64,000 nt of DNA from CALMEC01 sp963777565 (GCA_963777565.1 CAVZQZ010000010.1:186001-250000); one strand, 5' to 3'. Positions 8,241 through 19,711 are shown, counted from the first letter of the stretch. The notes: generated by a model from the letters alone, not told the origin. Program-made: numbers and translations.

Positions 8241-9570
8241 GCGTGCGACTGGTAGAGCCGCAGCATGTAGACCGCTGCGTAGACGATACCGATGCAGGCG
8301 AGCACTGCGAGCCAGCGGTGCTGGCGGAAGACGCCGGTCAGGATGAAGAACTCGCCGACGAAGGCGTTGGAGCCGGGGATCGCGAGCGACGCCATCGCGA
8401 CGATCAGGAAGACGCCCGCGAGCCGCGGGGCGCCGGCGGCCAGCCCGCCGATGTCGTCGATCGCGGTCGTCGCGGCGCGGCGCGGTTGACGATGCCGACG
8501 ATGGCGAACGCCGCCGCGACGACGATGCCGTGGTTGACCATCTGCAGCACGGCGCCCTGCGACGGCCTGGCAGGTCGAACGCCACGATGCCGAGCACGAT
8601 GAAGCCGAGGTGCGCGAGGCTCGAGTAGGCCACCAGCAGGCGCATCGTCGGGCGCGCGCCACGCCAGCAGCGACCCGTAGACGATCCCGATCACGGCCAG
8701 CACGCCGATCGGGATCGCGAAGCGGTCGGCGCCCTCGGGGAACATCGGCACGCCGATGCGCAGGAGGCCGTAGACGCCGGCCTTGCTCATCACGGCGGCC
8801 AGCAGCCCGGTGACCAGGATCGGCGCGGCCGCGGTAGGCGCCCGGGCAGCCAGCCGTGGAACGGGCCACAGCGGGCAGCTTGATGACGAAGGCGAGCGCG
8901 AAGCCCGAGGAACAGCCAGGTCGCTCTGCGGTCGTCCGTGAAGCTGACGCCCGCCAGGTCGCTGGATCGTCGAACGTGAACTGCCCGGTGATGTCCCGGG
9001 CGACGAAGGCGGTGGCCAGGATCGCGACCAGCATCAGGAGGCTGCCGACCATCGTGTAGATCACGAACGGTCGTCGTCGCCCGGCCGCGGTCCCTCGCCG
9101 CCCCACATCCCGATGAGGAAGTAGAACGGGATGAGCATGGCCTCCCAGAAGACGTAGAAGAGCACCAGGTCGCCGGCGGCGAAGAGGCCGAGCAGGCCGC
9201 ACTCGGCGAGGAGCAGCATCGCCAGGAAGGCGCGGGGGCGCTCCGGGCGGCGCGCCAGCAGGCCGCGAGCGATGGCGAGCAGGAAGAGGCCCGCCGTCAG
9301 CAGCGAGCAGCCACAGCGAGATGCCGTCCACGCCGACGTCCCACGACAGGCCGACCTCCTCGGCCCAGCCGACGTGGTCGACGAACTGCAGGCCGCCGGA
9401 CTGGCGGTCGAAGAGCCCGACAGGATCGCCGACGAGCACCGAGGGTGCCGCCGCGAGCGACGAGCGCGAGGATCCGCGCCTGCACGGCGCCGTCGGGCGC
9501 CGTCGGGCACGGCGAGCATGGAGAGCGCACCGAGCAGCGGCAGCAGGACGATGGCGGAGATCCAGGGCAC
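8237..9570 (-). CDS. nuoM: NADH-quinone oxidoreductase subunit M (frameshifted)
   Basis: Second antiporter-like membrane subunit of complex I. It begins at the GTG at 9570 (VPWISAIVLLPLLGALSML), three bases after the nuoL stop. It contains FYVFWEAMLIPFYFLIG, a family block with the Glu used in proton transfer, and MMSKAGVYGLLRIGVPMFPE, then ends LRLYQSHA. Indels interrupt it, for example around 8480, 8570 and 8890, so no single frame spans it. About 445 codons of DNA is somewhat short for NuoM (usually near 490), which fits lost bases as well as gained ones. Confidence 0.87.
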
Positions 9571-9572
9571 GG

Positions 9573-11520
9573 CTAGCGCACCACCAGGATGAAGATGACG
9601 CCGACGATCGACGACGCCGGCGATCATCGCGAAGGCGTAGGCGCGCACCAGGCCGGTCTGCGCGGCGCGCAGGCCGCGGCCGCGTCGACCACCGCGCGCG
9701 GTCACGCCCTCGATCGAGCCCTGCACGCCGTACGCGCTCGACGACGTCGCGCAGGCACGTCGCCGAGGTCGCGGCCGGGCTGGACCACGGCCTCCTCGTA
9801 GACCTCGTCGAAGCGGTACTGGTCGTGCGAGCAGCGCGCGGGTCGCGGGCATGGCCGCGCCGGCGCAGGCGCGGCGCCGCCGGGTCGGCCGCGAAGACCC
9901 ACCAGGCGAGCGCGATCCCGGACGAGGGCGAGCGACGAGCGCTGACGATGATCGTGGCGATCCACCTCGCGCGGCGTGGGACCTCGAGCGTCCGGCGCAG
10001 GCGCGGCGAGCGACGGGCTCGAGCCAGTCGTTGATCAGGTGCCAGCCGCCGGGCACCTGCAGCCAGCCGCCGACGGTGGCCAGCACGGCCAGGATCGCCG
10101 ACCGGGATACGCCATCGCCCAGCCGGCGTCGGGTGGCGGGTGCGTCGTAGCCGCCCTCGGGCTCCGGGCCCGAGAAGGCCCGGAAGAGCAGGCGGAACAT
10201 GTAGAAGGCCGTCAGCCCGGCGCCGAGCATGCCGACGACGCCGAGCACGATGCCGAGGGTGCCCGGCGTCGAGGGCCGTGGCGAGGATCGTCGTCCTTGC
10301 TGAAGAAGCCCGAGAAGGGCGGGACGCCGGCGATGGACAGGCAGCCGATGCAGCGACGCGCGACGTACGCGAACGCGCAGGTACCTGCCGCAGGCCGCCC
10401 ATCCGGTCGAGGCTCTGCTCGCCCGCCGAGCGCGTGGATGACGATGCCGACGCGCGAGGAAGAGCAGCGCCTTGAAGAAGGCGTGGGTCAGGAAGTGGAA
10501 CATCGAGCCGCGCGTACGCGCCCAGGCCCGCGGCCATGATCATGTAGCCGATCTGGCTGACGGTGCTCCAGGCGAGCACCCGCTTGATGTCCACCTGCAC
10601 GATCGCGATCGTGGCCGCCATCAGCAGGGTGACGCGCCCGACGACGGCGACGATGTCGCCGGCGTACGGGGGCCAGCTCGTAGAGCACGTTGCGAGCGCA
10701 CGACCATGTAGACGCCGGCCGTCACCATGGTCGCCGCGTGGATGAGGGCGCTGACCGGGGTGGGGCCCTCCATCGCGTCCGGCAGCCAGGTGTGCAGCGG
10801 CACCTGCGCGCTCTTGGCGGCGGCGCCGACGAACAGCAGCAGGGCGATCGCGATCGCCGACGCCGCTGCCGCTGCCGAGCTCGTCGGGCGCGGTGGCGAA
10901 CACCTGCCGGTAGTCGAGCGTGCCGAGCTCGCGCACCAGCAGGAACGCCGCGATGCACCATCCCGACGTCGCCGATGACGTTGACCACGAAGGCCTTCTT
11001 GGCGGCGGCGACGGCCGACGGGCGGTCGTAGTAGTAGCCGATCAGCAGGTACGAGGCGAGGCCCACGAACGCCCACCCGACGATCAGGAAGAGGAAGTTG
11101 GCGGCCTCGACCAGCAGCAGCATCGAGAAGACGAAGAAGTTCATCTCCGCGAAGAAGCGCCGGTAGTCGCGGTCCTCGTGGTCCATGTACTCGGTCGAGT
11201 AGAGGACGATCAGCGACCCGACTCCGGTGATGACGAGCATCATCATGACCGAGAGCGGGTCGATCTGGATCGCGAGGTCGACCCGCAGGCCGCCGATGCG
11301 ATCCACTCCAGAGGGTCGGTGACCTCGCAGGCGGTCCTCCGGGCTCGCGCCGAGCATCGCGACGAAGATCGACCACGGTGAGCGACGAACGCGACGCCGG
11401 CGATCGGCCGACGGCCGACCACGCGGGTGACGGCGGCGGTCGGGCTCGCCGCGGCCACAGCGACAGGACGAGGCACCCGAGCAGGGGCAGCCCGAGGACG
11501 ATCCAGGCGAGAACGCGAGA
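9573..11520 (-). CDS. nuoL: NADH-quinone oxidoreductase subunit L (frameshifted)
   Basis: Largest antiporter-like subunit, with the long lateral helix at its C-terminus. The N-terminus reads LAWIVLGLPLLGCLVLSLW from about 11511. Later blocks include LIVLYSTEYMDHEDRDYRRF, QVPLHTWLPDAMEGPTPVS, ALIHAATMVTAGVYMVVR, VDIKRVLAWSTVSQIGYM and FHFLTHAFFKALLFL. The stop is TAG at 9573-9575. Frame changes are frequent. The start codon itself is obscured: no ATG or GTG lies in frame between the nuoK stop and the LAWIV block, so a base has probably been lost or altered there. Confidence 0.87.
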
Positions 11521-11857
11521 TCAGCTGGCTCGTCCTAGCCCTTCAGGAGTCGACATCTGGTCGACGTCGAGCGCGAGGCGCTGGCGGAAGACGGCGACCA
11601 CGAGGCCGAGGCCGATCACGACCTCGGTGGCGGCCACGACCATCACGACGAGGGCGAAGATCTGGCCGTCGGTGTCGTTCCAGTAGCGGCTGAAGCCGAC
11701 CAGGGCGACGTTGCGCCGAGTTCAGCAGCAGCTCGACGGCGAGCAGCAGCAGCAGCGGGTTGCGCCGCGTCATGCACGCCGAGCAGGCCGAGCAGGAAGA
11801 GTGACCGCCGGACAGCGCCGAGGTAGAAGCGCGAGCGGGCACGCCCTCGGGGTTCAT
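11521..11857 (-). CDS. nuoK: NADH-quinone oxidoreductase subunit K (frameshifted)
   Basis: Small three-helix subunit of the membrane arm. Family blocks are FYLGAVLFLLGLLGVM (joined across a frame change), RRNPLLLLLAVELLLNS, whose Glu lies in the proton path, and IFALVVMVVAATEVVIGLG. The ATG at 11857 overlaps the nuoJ stop as ATGA, and the stop is TGA at 11521-11523 after a slightly extended tail. Indels near 11715, 11768 and 11808 split the frame. Confidence 0.85.
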
Positions 11858-12392
11858 CGGCCGCCCTCCGCGCGCACGGCGCGCTTCGCCAGCAGCACGG
11901 CGCCCACGGCGGCGACCAGCAGCGCGAGCGAGGTCGCCTCGAACGGCACGATGAAGTGGTCGATGAAGGAACGCGTTGCCGATCGCCTCGGGGCTGCCGA
12001 TGTCGTCGACCGGACGCGGGGTCGTCGCGCGATGCCCGGCAGCTTGGTGGTGAGCAGCACCACGACGGCCTGGCCGCCGATCGCGATGCACCGCGATCCA
12101 GGCGAACACCTGGTAGCGGCCGAGGCGGTCGCCGATCTCGCGACCGGGCCGCTCGCCGAGGTAGGCGATCACGAAGAGGAAGAGCACCACGATCGCGCCG
12201 GCGTAGACGATCACCTGGATCGACCGCGACGAACGGCGCCGACAGCAGCACGAAGAGCACCGCGATCGAGAGCAGCGTGCCGATGAGCGCGACCGTCGGC
12301 GCGGAATGGGCTCTTGACAGCGTGACCACGAGGATCGCCGCAGGCGATGGGCCGCCGCGGACGCCATGCGCGAAGACGATCTGCTCACCCAC
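11854..12392 (-). CDS. nuoJ: NADH-quinone oxidoreductase subunit J (frameshifted)
   Basis: Five-helix membrane subunit. Recognised by EQIVFA at the start, ALIGTLLSIAVLFVLLSAPF, then IQVIVYAGAIVVLFLFVIAY and LGERPGREIGDRLGRYQVFA in the following frames. The GTG at 12392 follows the nuoI stop by seven bases. The C-terminus reads LLAKRAVRAEGGR and stops in the ATGA shared with nuoK. An inserted base near 12230 separates the two halves. Confidence 0.85.
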
Positions 12393-12398
12393 AGGCGG

Positions 12399-12861
12399 TC
12401 AGCCCGTCGGACCTCGGTGCGCACGGGCACCGGCTTGGGGTGCGGCGCGAGGAGCATGTCCTTGGTGTAGAGCAGGTCGCGCGCGGGTGCACTCGGACAT
12501 CTCGTACTCGTTCTCGAGCGTGATCGCGTCGAACGGGCACGCCATCTCGCAGTAGCCGCAGAAGATGCAGCGGGCCATGTTGATCTCGTAGATGCGCGCG
12601 TAGCGCTCGCCGGACGACACGCGGTGCTCGGGCGTGTTCTCCTCGGCCACCACGCGGATGCAGTCGGCCGGGCAGGCGGCGACGCACAGCGAGCAGCCGA
12701 CGCACTTCTCGAGGCCGTTCTCGTGGCGTCCACAGGCGGTGGCGACCGCGGAAGCGCGGGAAGACGGGCGTCTTGCGCTCCGGGTAGCCGATCGTCTCCG
12801 GCTTGCGCAGCATCTGCCGGAAGGTGACGGCGAAGCCCTTGAGTGAGTCGTCGAGTCCCAT
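12399..12861 (-). CDS. nuoI: NADH-quinone oxidoreductase subunit I (frameshifted)
   Basis: Peripheral ferredoxin-like subunit that carries two 4Fe-4S clusters (N6a and N6b) between the hydrophilic and membrane arms. It begins MGLDDSLKGFAVTFRQMLRK at 12861. The second cluster motif is clear (CIFCGYCEMACPFDAIT, about 12510-12560). The first is on DNA just before VVAEENTPEHR and is split by an indel around 12730. The tail LLAPHPKPVPV is also split from its stop, so the stop at 12399 is approximate. Confidence 0.87.
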
Positions 12862-12870
12862 CAGTGATCC

Positions 12871-13876
12871 CTAGTTCGCGAATCCGAGGGCGACGACGAT
12901 GGCCGTCACCAGGAGGTTCAGGGTGGCGAGCGGCAGGAGGATCTTCCAGCCGAGCTTCATCAGGCGGTCGTACCGCAGGCGCGGCAGCGTGGCCCGCAGC
13001 CAGATGAACAGGAAGAGCAGGGCGGCGATCTTGATGGCCAGCCAGAGCGAGCCCGGGCAGGCACGGACCGGCGAAGCCGCCCAGGAAGAGCGTCGCCCCG
13101 AGCGCCGAGATGATGATCATGTTCACGTACTCGGCCAGGAAGAACATCGCGAACTTCAGGCCGCCGTACTCGGTGTGGTAGCCGGCGACGAGCTCCGACT
13201 CGGCCTCGGGCAGGTCGAACGGCGGCGCGGTTGGTCTCGGCGACCGCCGGCGATCAGGAAGATCAGGAAGCCGACCGGCTGGAAGACGATGTACCAGACG
13301 GTGTCCTGCTGGGCGTGGACGATGTCCACCAGCGAGAGGCTCTGGGCCATCATGATCACGCCGATCGACCGACAGCCCCATCGCGACCTCGTACGAGACG
13401 AGCTGGGCCGCGGTGCGCGCGGCGCCGAGCAGGCTGTACTTGTTGCCGCTGGCCCAGCCGCCCAGGATCAGGCCGTAGAAGCCGAGCCCGCGACAGGGCG
13501 AACAGGAACAGCACGCCGATGTTGAGGTCGGCGCCGACGAAGTTGACGTGGTGGCCGAGGCCACGTCGGGCTCGCCGAACGGGATGACCGCGATCGCCGC
13601 GACGGCCGCGAACACCGAGATCATCGGGGCGATCTGGAAGAGGAAGCGGTTGGCCCCCGCGCGGGACGAAGTCCTCCTTGAAGATCAGCTTCACCACGTC
13701 GGCGAGCGGGCTGCAGGTAGCCGAGCGGGCCGGCCCGGTTGGGGCCGTAGCGCGCCTGGAAGCGGCCGATGAGCTTGCGCTCCCACAGCAGCGTGTACGC
13801 GAAGCGCGGTGATCGACCACGAAGACGACCAGGATCAGGGCCTTGATCAGACGATCGTGAGAAGGGCTTCGTCCAT
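12871..13876 (-). CDS. nuoH: NADH-quinone oxidoreductase subunit H (frameshifted)
   Basis: Eight-helix subunit that forms the quinone-binding chamber. Family blocks in order: ERKLIGRFQARYGPNRAG, DVVKLIFKEDFVP, LGFYGLILGGWASGNKYSLL, RTAAQLVSYEVAMGLS, APFDLPEAESELVAGYHTEY and ends IVVALGFAN. ATG at 13876 (MDEALLTIV) overlaps the nuoG stop. The indels here are easy to read. One G is inserted between GTC and ATC near 13370 in the SVIGVIMM segment, and one extra base each near 13228 and 13240 in the AETNRAPFD segment. These are typical of errors in the whole operon. Confidence 0.88.
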
Positions 13877-16205
13877 CAGCGTCCCACCGCCTCGACGGCT
13901 CGACGCGCACCGGGCCGCGGTCGGCGGGCAGAAGCGCGCTCGACGCCCGCGCCGGGCGGCGCCGGTCGCCGACGAAGGCGGCCCCCTCGGGCAGGCCGTC
14001 GTCGATGCGCACCGTCGAGCTCGCACGTCGCCGTGGGGCGAGCGCAGGCGCGCACGCTGGCGCCGCCCCGACCCGCGTGCGCGCGGCCTCGCCCGGGCGC
14101 GAGGACGACGCGCGCCCCGGTCCGGACGGCGTCGAGGGCGTCGGAGCGGCACGTGAGCGGCGTCGCCGAAGATCTCGGTGGTGGTCACGAGGAGCAGCCC
14201 GTCGCCCTCGGGCTCGCGGGGCCGGGGCGCCGCGGCCGGGACCGGAGCCTCGGGAACGTGGATCACCCGCCCGAGCACGCCGAGCGACGTCGTGGTCGAG
14301 CCCGGCGAGCGCCGGGCGCCGCCTCCGCGGCGGCGGCGAAGGCCTGGGCCGGCGGTGCGGTACGGCGGCGGCCGCCGAGGCGGTGGCTCAGCGCGATCAG
14401 GATCTCCCAGCCGGGGGCGGCGCCCTCGGGGCCGCGCCGCGCCCGGACGCAGCCGCTGGGCGCGGCCGTTCATGAGCGACACGTAGCACGCCCTCGCTCT
14501 CGTAGTGGGTGAGCGGCCGGCAGGACGACGTCGGCGCGGTCGGTCAGCGGCGGGCGGTGGCTGGCGATCGCGATGCGCGCGCGCACCCGCCCGAGGGCCC
14601 AGCCCCAGTCGCGAGGCGCCGCGGCCGGCGAGCGGGTCGGCGTGGACCGTCAGGAGGGTGTCGATCCGCCGCGCCTCGATGGCGCTCGAGCAGGTCGAGC
14701 GCCGGGATGCCGAGGGCGCGCAGGCCGGCGCCGTTGACGTCGGCGCCGAGCTCGATCTGGCGGGCTCCGGCGCGCCGTGACGAGGCGAGCGAGCGCGCCG
14801 GCCGCGTCGGGCTCGGCGGCCAGGTCGGCCTCGTCCCACAGCACGATCGGGTTCTTCGCCTCCGGCAGGGCCTTGGCGACGGTGCCGAGGCCGATCACGA
14901 GCTGACCGGGTCGGCGTGCGCACGGCGTCGTTCGCGCGCGCCGAGAGCTCCGTGCGTGCGCGGTCCCACGACGACGATCGCGGCTCGCCGTCGCGGCGCG
15001 CCTTGCGCACGCGCAGCTCGACGACCGGCTGCTGGTGGGCGGCGTCGCCGCCCACGACGACCACGAGGTCGGCGGCGTCGAGGTCGCCGAGCTGCGCGCC
15101 GGGCAGCCCGCGGAGCGGGCGCTCGAGCGCCGTCGCCGGGGATGCCGAGCCGGCCGGTCGCGCGCCGCCGGGGAGCGCCCCGCGGCGAGCTCCTGGGCGA
15201 GGAAGCCCTCCTCGACCGTCGCGGTCGGCCCGACGAGGATCCCGACGCGGCCGGCCGCGCGCGAGGACGAGCGCCGGCGGCGTCGACTGCCGTCGTCGAG
15301 GCTCACCTCGCGCTCCACCCCGCCGCTCGCGGATGATCGGCGGGTGATGCGGCTCGTCGGGCCAGGTCGGCCGGCGTACGCGAAGCGGCCCTGGTCGCAG
15401 AGCCAGCCCTCCTCGACGGCGTAGTTCGGCTCCGGGCGGCCGGTGACGCGCGCGATCTGCCCGTCGCGCTGCGTGAGCTCGATGTTGCAGCCGACCGAGC
15501 AGCGGCCGCACACCGACGGGGTGTTCTGATGTCCCACGGGCCGCGCGACGAAGCGGTACGGGATGCTGGTGAGCGCGCCGACCGGGCAGAGGTCGATGAT
15601 GTTGCCGGTGAAGCGGCCCTCGTAGTGGTCGCCGGTGAACGTGCGCGATCTCGGTGCCGGCGCCGCGCTCCTCCATGATGAGCTGCGCTGTCCTCGGCGA
15701 CGTCCTGGCTGAAGCGCACGCAGCGGTAGCAGGTGATGCAGCGCTCGCGGTCGAGCGCGATCGAGCGACGAGAGGTCGAGCGGCTTCGGGAAGTGGCGCT
15801 TGGGCTCGACGAAGCGCGTGCGCGCCGGGACCGAACGTGAAGGTCCGGTCCTGGAGCGGGCACTCGCCGCCCTTGTCGCACACCGGGCAGTCGAGCGGGT
15901 GGTTCTCGAGCAGGAACTCCAGCACGCCGTCCTGGCCGTCGATCGCCGCGTCGGAGTTGGTGCGCACGACCATGTCCGGCTGCGACCGGCGTGCTGCAGG
16001 CGGTCTGCAGGCCGCGCATGCCCTCCACCTCGACCAGGCACATGCGGCACGCGCCGATCGGCGGCGCCGAGGCGCGGCTCGTAGCAGAAGATCGGGGATC
16101 TCGATGCCGTGGCGCGCGGCCGCGTCGACGAGCATCGTGCCGGCGGGCGCCGTCGACCCGGCGGCCGTTGAGCTCGAACTTGACCGCCGGTCGGCGTGGT
16201 GACCG
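13876..16205 (-). CDS. nuoG: NADH-quinone oxidoreductase subunit G (frameshifted)
   Basis: Large iron-sulfur subunit of the NADH-oxidising arm. The N-terminal 2Fe-2S ferredoxin domain reads VKFELNGRRVDG and GTMLVDAAARHGIEIPD, followed by ACRMCLVEVEGMRGLQTAC. Next come CPVCDKGGECPLQDRTF, RCITCYRCVRFSQDVAED and CGRCSVGCNIELTQRDG. The second half is a molybdopterin-oxidoreductase-like domain (NYAVEEGWLCDQGRFAYA). The C-terminus ends in GR at 13878. Many frame changes occur. The start near 16205 is not resolved: no initiator codon is in frame with the first block, probably because of an indel. Confidence 0.86.
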
Positions 16206-16209
16206 GGCG

Positions 16210-17545
16210 TCAGTCAGCCACCGACGGCACCTCCATCATCGGCTCGGGGCGCGGGGAGCCACCCTCCTCGATGACGCGGACGAAGTCGTCGCGGAAGCGG
16301 CTGATGGCGCTCACGATCGGCGCGACGCCGCTGTCGGCGAGCGCGCAGAGGCGTCTTGCCGACGATGCGGCCGGACGAGCGACTCGAGCAGCTCGAGGTC
16401 CTCCATTCGCCCCTCGCCGTCGACGATCCGCTGAAGGATCCGCTCCAGCCAGAGCGGTGCCCTCGCGGCAGGGCGTGCACTTGCCGCAGCGACTCGTGGC
16501 GGTAGAAGTGCGCGAGCCGCAGGGATGGCCCGGACGATGCAGCCCGAGTCGTCCATCACGATGCACCCGCCGGAGCCGAGGAGCGTGCCCGCCGCCTGCG
16601 AGCGACTCGTAGTCGAGCGGCGTGTCGAGGCGCCTCGGCGCCGAGCACGTGGCACGCTGGACCCGCCGACCCAGCCGCCTTGAACTCGCCGGCCGGGCCG
16701 GAGGCCGCCGGCGATGTCGTACGATCAGCTCGCGCAGCGTGGTGTCGGCGAGCACGATCTCGTAGTTGCCCGGGCGCAGCACGTGGCCCGGAGACGGAGA
16801 AGATCTTGGTGCCGGTGCTCTTCTCGGTGCCGATCGCGGCGTACCAGTCGGCGCCCGTGCTCGATGATCGGCGGGCAGCGCGGCGAGGGTCTCGACGTTG
16901 TTGATGAGCGTCGGCGAGCCGTACAGGCCGGCGACGGCCGGGAACGGCGGCTTGAGCCGCGGCTGGCCGCGCTTGCCCTCGAGGCTCTCGAGCAAGCGCG
17001 GTCTCCTCGCCGCAGATGTAGGCGCCGGCGCCGCGGTAGACGGTGATGTCGAAGGCGAACGTCGGAGCCGCACGACCCGGTCGCCGAGGTACCCCGCGGC
17101 CCGGGCCTGGGCGATCGCCCGGTCGAGCACCCGCGCCTGGTGCTCGTACTCGCCCCGGATGTAGATGTAGCCGCGCGGTGCGACCCGATCGGCGTACGCC
17201 GGCGATGGCGATCCCCTCCAGCAGCTGGAACGGGTTGCTCGTCCATGATCTCCCGGTCCTTGAAGGTGCCCGGCTCGCTCTCGTCGGCGTTGCAGACGAC
17301 GTAGGCGGGCGAGCGGCGAGTTCTTCGGGAGGAAGCTGGCCTTGCGACCCATCGGGAAGCCCGCGCCGCCCCGTCCGCGCAGGCCCGGAGCGCAGGAACT
17401 GGTAGAGCGACCTCGTCGCGGTCCAGCGTCGGCAAGCGCGCCTTCGCAGGGCGGCGTAGCCGCCGGCGGCCTCGTAGTCGGCGAGCTCCGTGAGGTCGGC
17501 GTCCCGGCCTCGCGCTGGCGGTAGACGATGTTGCATCACGGGCAT
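16210..17545 (-). CDS. nuoF: NADH-quinone oxidoreductase subunit F (frameshifted)
   Basis: NADH- and FMN-binding subunit with the N3 4Fe-4S cluster. Readable blocks are YVVCNADESEPGTFKDREIM (FMN/NADH site), RAAGYLGDRVV, AGAYICGEETALLESLEGKR (joined across a frame change), PPFPAVAGLYGSPTLINNVE and the cluster loop CGKCTPCREGTA around 16470-16500. It ends SVAD at 16212. An inserted G near 17063 splits GSDFAFDITVY. The start at 17545 (MPVM) is a best guess; the ATG at 17563, inside the nuoE stop, is an alternative. Confidence 0.87.
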
Positions 17546-17558
17546 CGCGCGCTCCCCG

Positions 17559-18075
17559 TCATCGCCAGAGCTCGCTCGGGGCGGGGGCGTCGCGCAGCTC
17601 GTCGACGAGGCGGTCGGCGTCGTCGAGCGTCAGCGGGCCGACCGTGTCTCCTCGGCGTCCACCTGGACGCACGGCGCCCGGTCGCAGTAGCCCCAGGCAC
17701 TGGGCCTCCTGCACGGTGATGGCGCCGTCCTCGGTGGTGCCGCCGTGGTGCGGGTCGAGGCCCTCGCGGTCGCACAGGTGCTCCATGCAGCTCGTCGGAG
17801 CCGCGGAGCATGCACGAGAGGGTCACGCACACCGACACCACCCGCGCGGCCCGACCGGCCGCAGGTAGAGGCGGTCGTAGAAGGACGCGACGCTCTCGAC
17901 GTAGGCCGGCGAGAACCCGGTGGCCTCCGCGACGGCCGCGAGGTCCTCCTCGGTGAGGTGGCCCTTCTCCGTCTGGGCGAACTTGAGCGCGGGAAGCATC
18001 AGCGACCGCGCCTCGGCGAACTCGTGCCGGATCGGGTCGATGTGCGCGCGTATCTGGCCGCGGTCACCTGCGCCC
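17559..18075 (-). CDS. nuoE: NADH-quinone oxidoreductase subunit E (frameshifted)
   Basis: Thioredoxin-like subunit with the N1a 2Fe-2S cluster. The N-terminal helical part reads ALKFAQTEKGHLTEEDLAAV and SPAYVESVASFYDRLYL. The cluster cysteines follow in VCVTLSCMLRGSDEL and QCLGYCDRAPCVQVD, the latter split by indels near 17665 and 17690. It ends SELWR, with the stop overlapping nuoF (ATGA). The start is uncertain; a GTG near 18075 fits the expected length of about 170 residues. A 258-base gap separates it from nuoD, unlike every other junction in this operon. Confidence 0.85.
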
Positions 18076-18121
18076 ACCTCCAATGCGCGACGGCTCCGTC
18101 CACGTGCGCTCCGTGTGCGCA

Positions 18122-18147
18122 CGCGTCCTGCTGAGGGTCAGGACGCG
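18122..18147. repeat. intra-operon hairpin 1
   Basis: Nine perfect base pairs (18122-18130 with 18139-18147) around an 8-base loop. It lies in the nuoD-nuoE gap close to the nuoE start. No T-run follows on either strand. Confidence 0.55.
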
Positions 18148-18220
18148 CGCTGCGCGCCGCGATTCGAACCGCGAACCATGCGGCCCGGCGGTCGGGACGC
18201 GCGTCGCGAGCAGCGATGCG
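18137..18220. repeat. imperfect 30-base direct repeat, 54-base period
   Basis: Bases 18137-18166 and 18191-18220 match at 24 of 30 positions and share the core GGACGCGCG. They lie 54 bases apart in the untranslated gap between nuoD and nuoE, and each copy contributes an arm to one of the two hairpins. Confidence 0.55.
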
Positions 18221-18226
18221 CGTCCC
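18194..18226. repeat. intra-operon hairpin 2
   Basis: A 14-pair stem: nine perfect pairs (18194-18202 with 18218-18226), one G-T pair, then four pairs, closing the loop GAGCA. It is one of the strongest stems in the window. Being inside the nuo transcript, it may mark an RNA processing or attenuation point, or be a REP-like element. Confidence 0.6.
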
Positions 18227-18333
18227 TATCCAGGTGCCTGCCCTGCTGGGGAGCCGGCCGTGAGGCCGACAACAACACCGGTGCGGAATCGACGAATCGA
18301 CTGGCAGAACGGTCACAAACCGCGAGAGATTCC

Positions 18334-19709
18334 TCACCGGTCGACTCCGCCCATGACGTTGTCGAGGGAGCCGATCATCGCGATCAGGTCGGCGAGGTAG
18401 GCGCCCTTCGCCATGGGCCGCAGCGCCTGCAGGTTGACGAAGCAGGGGTCGCGCATGTGGCAGCGGCGCGGCTTCGGGCGAGCCGTCGGACACCACGTAG
18501 CAGCCGAGCTCGCCGCGCGGGCTCTCGACCGCGGCGTACGCCTCGCCCTCGGGCACCGTGAAGCCCTCGGTGACGAGCTTGAAGTGGTGGATGAGCGCCT
18601 CCATCGAGGTCGCGAGCTCGCTCGCGCGGCGGCAGCACGACCTTGCGGTCGTCGGCGATGTGGCTGCCCTCGGGCATCCCGTCGAGCGCCTGCTCGATGA
18701 TCCGCACCGACTCGCGCATCTCGCGCAACGCGCACGGTGTAGCGGTCGTAGGCGTCGCCCGTCGCCGCCGAGCGGCACCTGCGAAGTCGAAGTGCTCGTA
18801 GCCGGAGTACGGCGTCGGCCTTGCGCAGGTCGAGGTCCGACGCCGGCGGCGCGCAGCGCCGGCCCGGTGACGCCGAGGTCCGATGAGCTGGTCGGCGGGC
18901 AGCACGCCGACGCCCTTGGTGCGGTCGAGCCAGATCGGGTTGCTGGACAGCAGGTCCTCGTACTCGTCGATGCGCGCCGGCATCTCGTCCGACGAACTCG
19001 CGCAGCGCGCGCTCGAAGCCCGGGGGCATGTCGTCGGCGCAGCCGCCCACCTGGAAGTAGCGGGTGTTCATGCGCTCGCCGGCGATCATCTCGCCCAGGT
19101 CGAGGGCCTTCTCGCGCTCGCGGTAGGTGTAGAAGAACACCGTGATCGCGCCGAGCTCCAGGCCGCTGGTGCCGAGCCACACCAGGTGGCTGGTGATGCG
19201 GTTGAGCTCGCACATGATCACGCGCAGGTACTGCGGCGCGCGTCGGGGATCTCCAGGTCCGAGCAGCCGCTCCACCGCCATGCGTGTAGGCGTGGATGTT
19301 GAAGTACGACGCCAGGTAGTCCATGCGCGTCACGAGCGTGATCGCCTGCCAGTACGTCTTGTTCTCGCACTGCTTCTCGATGCCGGTGTGCAGGTAGCCG
19401 ATCACCGGGTGGAGGTCGCGGATCACCTCGCCGTCGAGCTCGGTGATGAGGCGCAGCACGCCGTGGGTGGAGGGGTGCTGGGGGCCGAGGTTGATGACCA
19501 TCGGCTCGCGCGAGCCCGGCGTCGCTCGGCGGCGGCCTCGCACGCGTGCGCGCAGCGCCTCCTGCGGGGTGAAGGCCTCGACGCCGGCGATCGCCCGCTC
19601 GGTCTCGGTGAGCTGCGCGGCCCTCGCGGCGGGCGGCCTCGAGCGCCTCGCGCGCCTCGTCGGCGACCGGGAAGCCCGCCGATGCCGGGCTCGGCGTTGC
19701 TGCTCGCAC
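18334..19709 (-). CDS. nuoD: NADH-quinone oxidoreductase subunit D (frameshifted)
   Basis: 49-kDa-type subunit that lines the quinone pocket with NuoB. Blocks: NLGPQHPSTHGVLRLITELD, HPVIGYLHTGIEKQCENKTY, ITLVTRMDYLASYFNIHAY, MCELNRITSHLVWLGTSGLE and ends IGSLDNVMGGVDR. The GTG at 19709, three bases after the nuoC stop, gives an N-terminal extension of about 75 residues rich in Ala, Glu and Arg before the conserved core. A later start is possible. Frame changes are seen near 18475, 18630, 18730, 18780 and 18885. Confidence 0.87.
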
Positions 19710-19711
19710 GT

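Noticed and set aside
18150..18180. tRNA-like T-arm (GGTTCGAATC on the minus strand)
   Set aside because: No acceptor stem, anticodon arm or D-arm can be folded around it; the string is part of the GC-rich repeat in the nuoD-nuoE gap.
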